The notes below the pieces were generated by a model. It ran no database searches, was not told the origin of the DNA, and worked only from the letters and a program-made list of their open reading frames with translations. 8,850 nucleotides of DNA, from assembly GCA_007122815.1 (NCBI GenBank), contig SKSV01000242.1, forward strand, positions 1 through 8,850, in the 5' to 3' direction. The position numbers and the translations under genes are program-made. This document shows positions 7,183 through 8,850 of this stretch, piece by piece (the stretch's first letter is position 1; each line of letters begins with the position of its first letter). The DNA comes from Trueperaceae bacterium (GTDB taxonomy: Bacteria; Deinococcota; Deinococci; Deinococcales; Trueperaceae).

Positions 7183-7724
7183 ACGACCTGTGGGAACTGC
7201 TCGTGTCGTTCACGCGAGTCGGCGCCTTCGGCTTCGGCGGCGGCCCGTCGATGATCCCGCTCATCCAGGCCGAGGTCGTCGAGTTGCGCGGTTGGTTGTC
7301 GAGAGACGCCTTCCTGGACGCGTTCGCCTTCGGCAACGCCCTGCCTGGACCGATAGCCACGAAGCTGGCGGGTTACGTCGGCTTCCAGGTGGCGGGCGCG
7401 GCAGGCGCGGTGGTGGGTCTGATCGGCGTGACGGCTCCCACGATCCTGGCGATGGTCGCCTTGGCCGGCGCCTACGCGCGTTACCGCGACACCCCCTTCG
7501 TGCAGCGCTTCGTGGCGGGCGTGAGACCGGTAGTGGTGGCGCTGCTGGCGCTGGTCGTGTGGGACTTCGCGCCCACCGCGCTGGCGGTGGCGCCGGTCTG
7601 GTGGGCGAACCTGCCCCTGTGGGCGATAGCTCTGGCTGCCACCTGGTCCTCGCTCCGGTACGACACCCACCCCGCCCTGCTGATAGTCGTCGGTGGCATG
7701 CTCGGGCAACTGTTATCACCATGA
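7179..7724 (+). CDS. Chromate transporter family protein (short-chain ChrA), second copy
   Basis: Membrane protein of 181 residues and paralogue of the gene just upstream, sharing FTRVGAFGFGGGPSMIPLIQ (about 11-30), RGWLSRDAFLDAFAFGNALPG (about 37-57), TKLAGYVGFQVAG and a GVRPVVVALLALV segment. Short ChrA proteins are believed to assemble as two-gene pairs, so the two copies probably form one transporter for chromate or another oxyanion. ATG at 7179 overlaps the upstream stop (ATGA), with GAGG at 7170-7173 five bases before it. The last codons include a TTA leucine codon (7713-7715), very rare in this GC-rich window, and the stop overlaps the mnmH ATG. The protein starts just before its first conserved motif, without the extra N-terminal residues of the first copy. 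Confidence 0.88.
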   Translation: MNDLWELLVSFTRVGAFGFGGGPSMIPLIQAEVVELRGWLSRDAFLDAFAFGNALPGPIATKLAGYVGFQVAGAAGAVVGLIGVTAPTILAMVALAGAYARYRDTPFVQRFVAGVRPVVVALLALVVWDFAPTALAVAPVWWANLPLWAIALAATWSSLRYDTHPALLIVVGGMLGQLLSP

Positions 7725-8836
7725 GAGGCGAGCATGCCGAGCGCTCGGGAGAGAGGCTGGCGCCCGAGCACCTCTACCCCGAAGGTGCGCTCTCGCCGCC
7801 CTTAGGCATGATCGACGTACGCTCGCCCATCGAGTCGTCGCGCGGCGCGCTGCCCGGAGCCCACCCGCTACCCCTCATGAGCGACGAGGAGCGACGAGAG
7901 GTCGGTACCCGTTACGCCGAGGTGGGGCAGGAGGCCGCGGTCGCGCTCGGTTGGGAGCTCGTCGGGCCACACCTCGAGGAGCGCATCGCGGCTTGGCGGC
8001 GGGTCGCGGACCAGGGGCCGACCGCGGTCATCTGCTGGCGCGGGGGTATGCGGAGCGCGTTGGCGTGCGAGCTCATCGCTCGTCCGCGAACGCTCCCGGT
8101 CGCGGGAGGTTACAAGGCCGTCAGGCGCCACCTGATGCAGGCGTTACCAGCCGCCTTGGAGCGGGCGCCCCTGCTGGTCGTCAGCGGACTCACGGGGAGC
8201 GGCAAGACGGAGCTACTGCGATCGCTGGCACATGCCAGCGACGTACTCGAGGTGATCGACCTGGAGGCGATCGCCGCCCACCGAGGCAGCAGCTTCGGCG
8301 CCGTCACCGGCCCACAGCCCCCTCAACCCACCTTCGAGCACGAGATCGCCTGCGCCTTGCGCCTGCATCGCGCTGGTCTGGTGGTCGTCGAGGACGAGTC
8401 GCGCTACGTCGGCCGGCGCACGCTGCCCGACGCTCTCTTGGAGGCGATGCGCAAGGCGCCGCTGGCGCTGCTCGAGGTCCCGAACGGCGAGCGTGTCCAG
8501 CGCGTCTTCAGGGAGTACGTGAAAGAGCCGGCACAGCGCGACGGCATCGCGGCCACCCGACAGGCGTTGGAGGCGGCCACCTTGCGCCTGCGTCGCCGGC
8601 TCGGGGGCCCACGGACGCGCGAGGTGCTGAGCGCCCTGGAACGCGCCGAGGCGGACTGGTTCGACCCAGAGGCGCACCGCGCCTGGATCCTGCTGCTCCT
8701 GGAGCAGTACTACGACCGCCTCTACGAGCGCAACCGCGTGGCGCTGGGACGCGACGTGGTCCTGCGCGGGGACGTCCAGGAGCTCACCGAGCGCCTCCCC
8801 GAGCTAGCGGCGGAGCGAGGAAGGAGACCGAGATGA
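7721..8836 (+). CDS. mnmH: tRNA 2-selenouridine(34) synthase
   Basis: Also called SelU or YbbB. Using selenophosphate, it replaces the sulfur of (m)nm5-2-thiouridine at the wobble position of tRNAs for Lys, Glu and Gln with selenium, passing through an S-geranylated intermediate. The 371 residues match the family (E. coli about 364). An N-terminal rhodanese domain contains MIDVRSPIE (30-38), MSDEERREVG (53-62) and CWRGGMRS (105-112), where Cys105 corresponds to the essential cysteine. A P-loop domain follows with GLTGSGKTELL (156-166), DLEAIAAHRGSSFG (180-193) and VVVEDESRYVG (221-231). No key residue is missing. ATG at 7721 overlaps the preceding stop as ATGA; I see no Shine-Dalgarno, so it likely depends on coupling. 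Two TTA codons (7802-7804, 8144-8146) are unusual here. The host must make selenophosphate (SelD) for it to work. Confidence 0.96.
   Translation: MRGEHAERSGERLAPEHLYPEGALSPPLGMIDVRSPIESSRGALPGAHPLPLMSDEERREVGTRYAEVGQEAAVALGWELVGPHLEERIAAWRRVADQGPTAVICWRGGMRSALACELIARPRTLPVAGGYKAVRRHLMQALPAALERAPLLVVSGLTGSGKTELLRSLAHASDVLEVIDLEAIAAHRGSSFGAVTGPQPPQPTFEHEIACALRLHRAGLVVVEDESRYVGRRTLPDALLEAMRKAPLALLEVPNGERVQRVFREYVKEPAQRDGIAATRQALEAATLRLRRRLGGPRTREVLSALERAEADWFDPEAHRAWILLLLEQYYDRLYERNRVALGRDVVLRGDVQELTERLPELAAERGRRPR
8821..8826 (+). promoter_or_regulatory. Strong Shine-Dalgarno of the last, cut-off gene
   Basis: AAGGAG lies six bases before the ATG at 8833, inside the 3' end of mnmH. It is the best Shine-Dalgarno match at any gene junction in the window and marks the following ATG as a real start, perhaps translated more strongly than its neighbours. 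Confidence 0.65.
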
Positions 8837-8850
8837 GCGACGCGCCCATC
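8833..8850 (+). CDS. Start of an unidentified gene (3' cut by window), first six residues MSDAPI
   Basis: An ATG overlaps the mnmH stop as ATGA, the same junction type used by most neighbours, and follows an AAGGAG site at ideal distance. Only MSDAPI is visible, so no family can be assigned. Because MnmH requires selenophosphate and selD often neighbours mnmH in bacteria, selenide, water dikinase (SelD) is a reasonable guess, but this is inference from context only. Confidence 0.6.

Noticed and set aside
7879..7898. Perfect tandem repeat of a 10-base unit (GAGCGACGAG twice)
   Set aside because: It encodes the MSDEERREVG region, a conserved part of the MnmH rhodanese domain, so coding constraint explains it.
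1..8850. tRNA, rRNA, CRISPR array, insertion sequence, prophage or defence genes
   Set aside because: Coding sequence of identified metabolic, transport and tRNA-modifying genes fills the window on one strand; I saw no spaced repeats, terminal inverted repeats, transposase motifs or cloverleaf sequence.

Overview
The window is very GC-rich (roughly 70% by eye), and every gene I can support lies on the plus strand, packed almost without gaps. The xylose isomerase is the clearest clue to the host. It is the short (about 387-residue) type and resembles the Thermus enzyme as I remember it almost motif by motif. With the high GC, the frequent GTG starts, the absence of ATT isoleucine codons that I could spot, and one candidate leaderless promoter, this suggests Deinococcota, possibly the Truepera lineage. 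An actinobacterial or Chloroflexota host cannot be excluded without a search.

Region 1 (1-5514) is a sugar-catabolism operon: a sugar phosphate isomerase/epimerase-like TIM barrel (5' end cut by the window), a Gfo/Idh/MocA oxidoreductase, xylose isomerase (xylA), xylulokinase (xylB) and an HpcH/HpaI-type aldolase. XylA and XylB turn D-xylose into D-xylulose 5-phosphate for the pentose phosphate pathway. The first two genes form a pair often seen where unusual sugars or glycosides are oxidised and rearranged, so they may feed xylose or a related sugar into XylAB. The aldolase may cleave a 2-keto-3-deoxy sugar acid. No regulator, transporter or glycosidase of the operon is inside the window.

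The junction at 5515-5579 is the only real intergenic gap. It holds an inverted repeat that begins at the end of the aldolase gene and a TANNNT-type -10 box seven bases before the next GTG. It probably separates two transcription units.

Region 2 (5580-8850) is a second tightly coupled series: azlC and azlD (two-part branched-chain amino acid exporter), two tandem short ChrA-family transporters, mnmH (tRNA 2-selenouridine synthase) and the first six codons of another gene with a strong Shine-Dalgarno. The genes join by 4-base GTGA or ATGA stop/start overlaps, which suggests translational coupling. MnmH needs selenophosphate, so the cut-off gene could be selD, but six codons cannot show this. 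The pairing of two ChrA-like permeases with a selenium-dependent tRNA enzyme is the least ordinary feature of the window.

I see no tRNA, rRNA, CRISPR array, insertion sequence or phage gene. No stretch over 300 bases lacks a gene.
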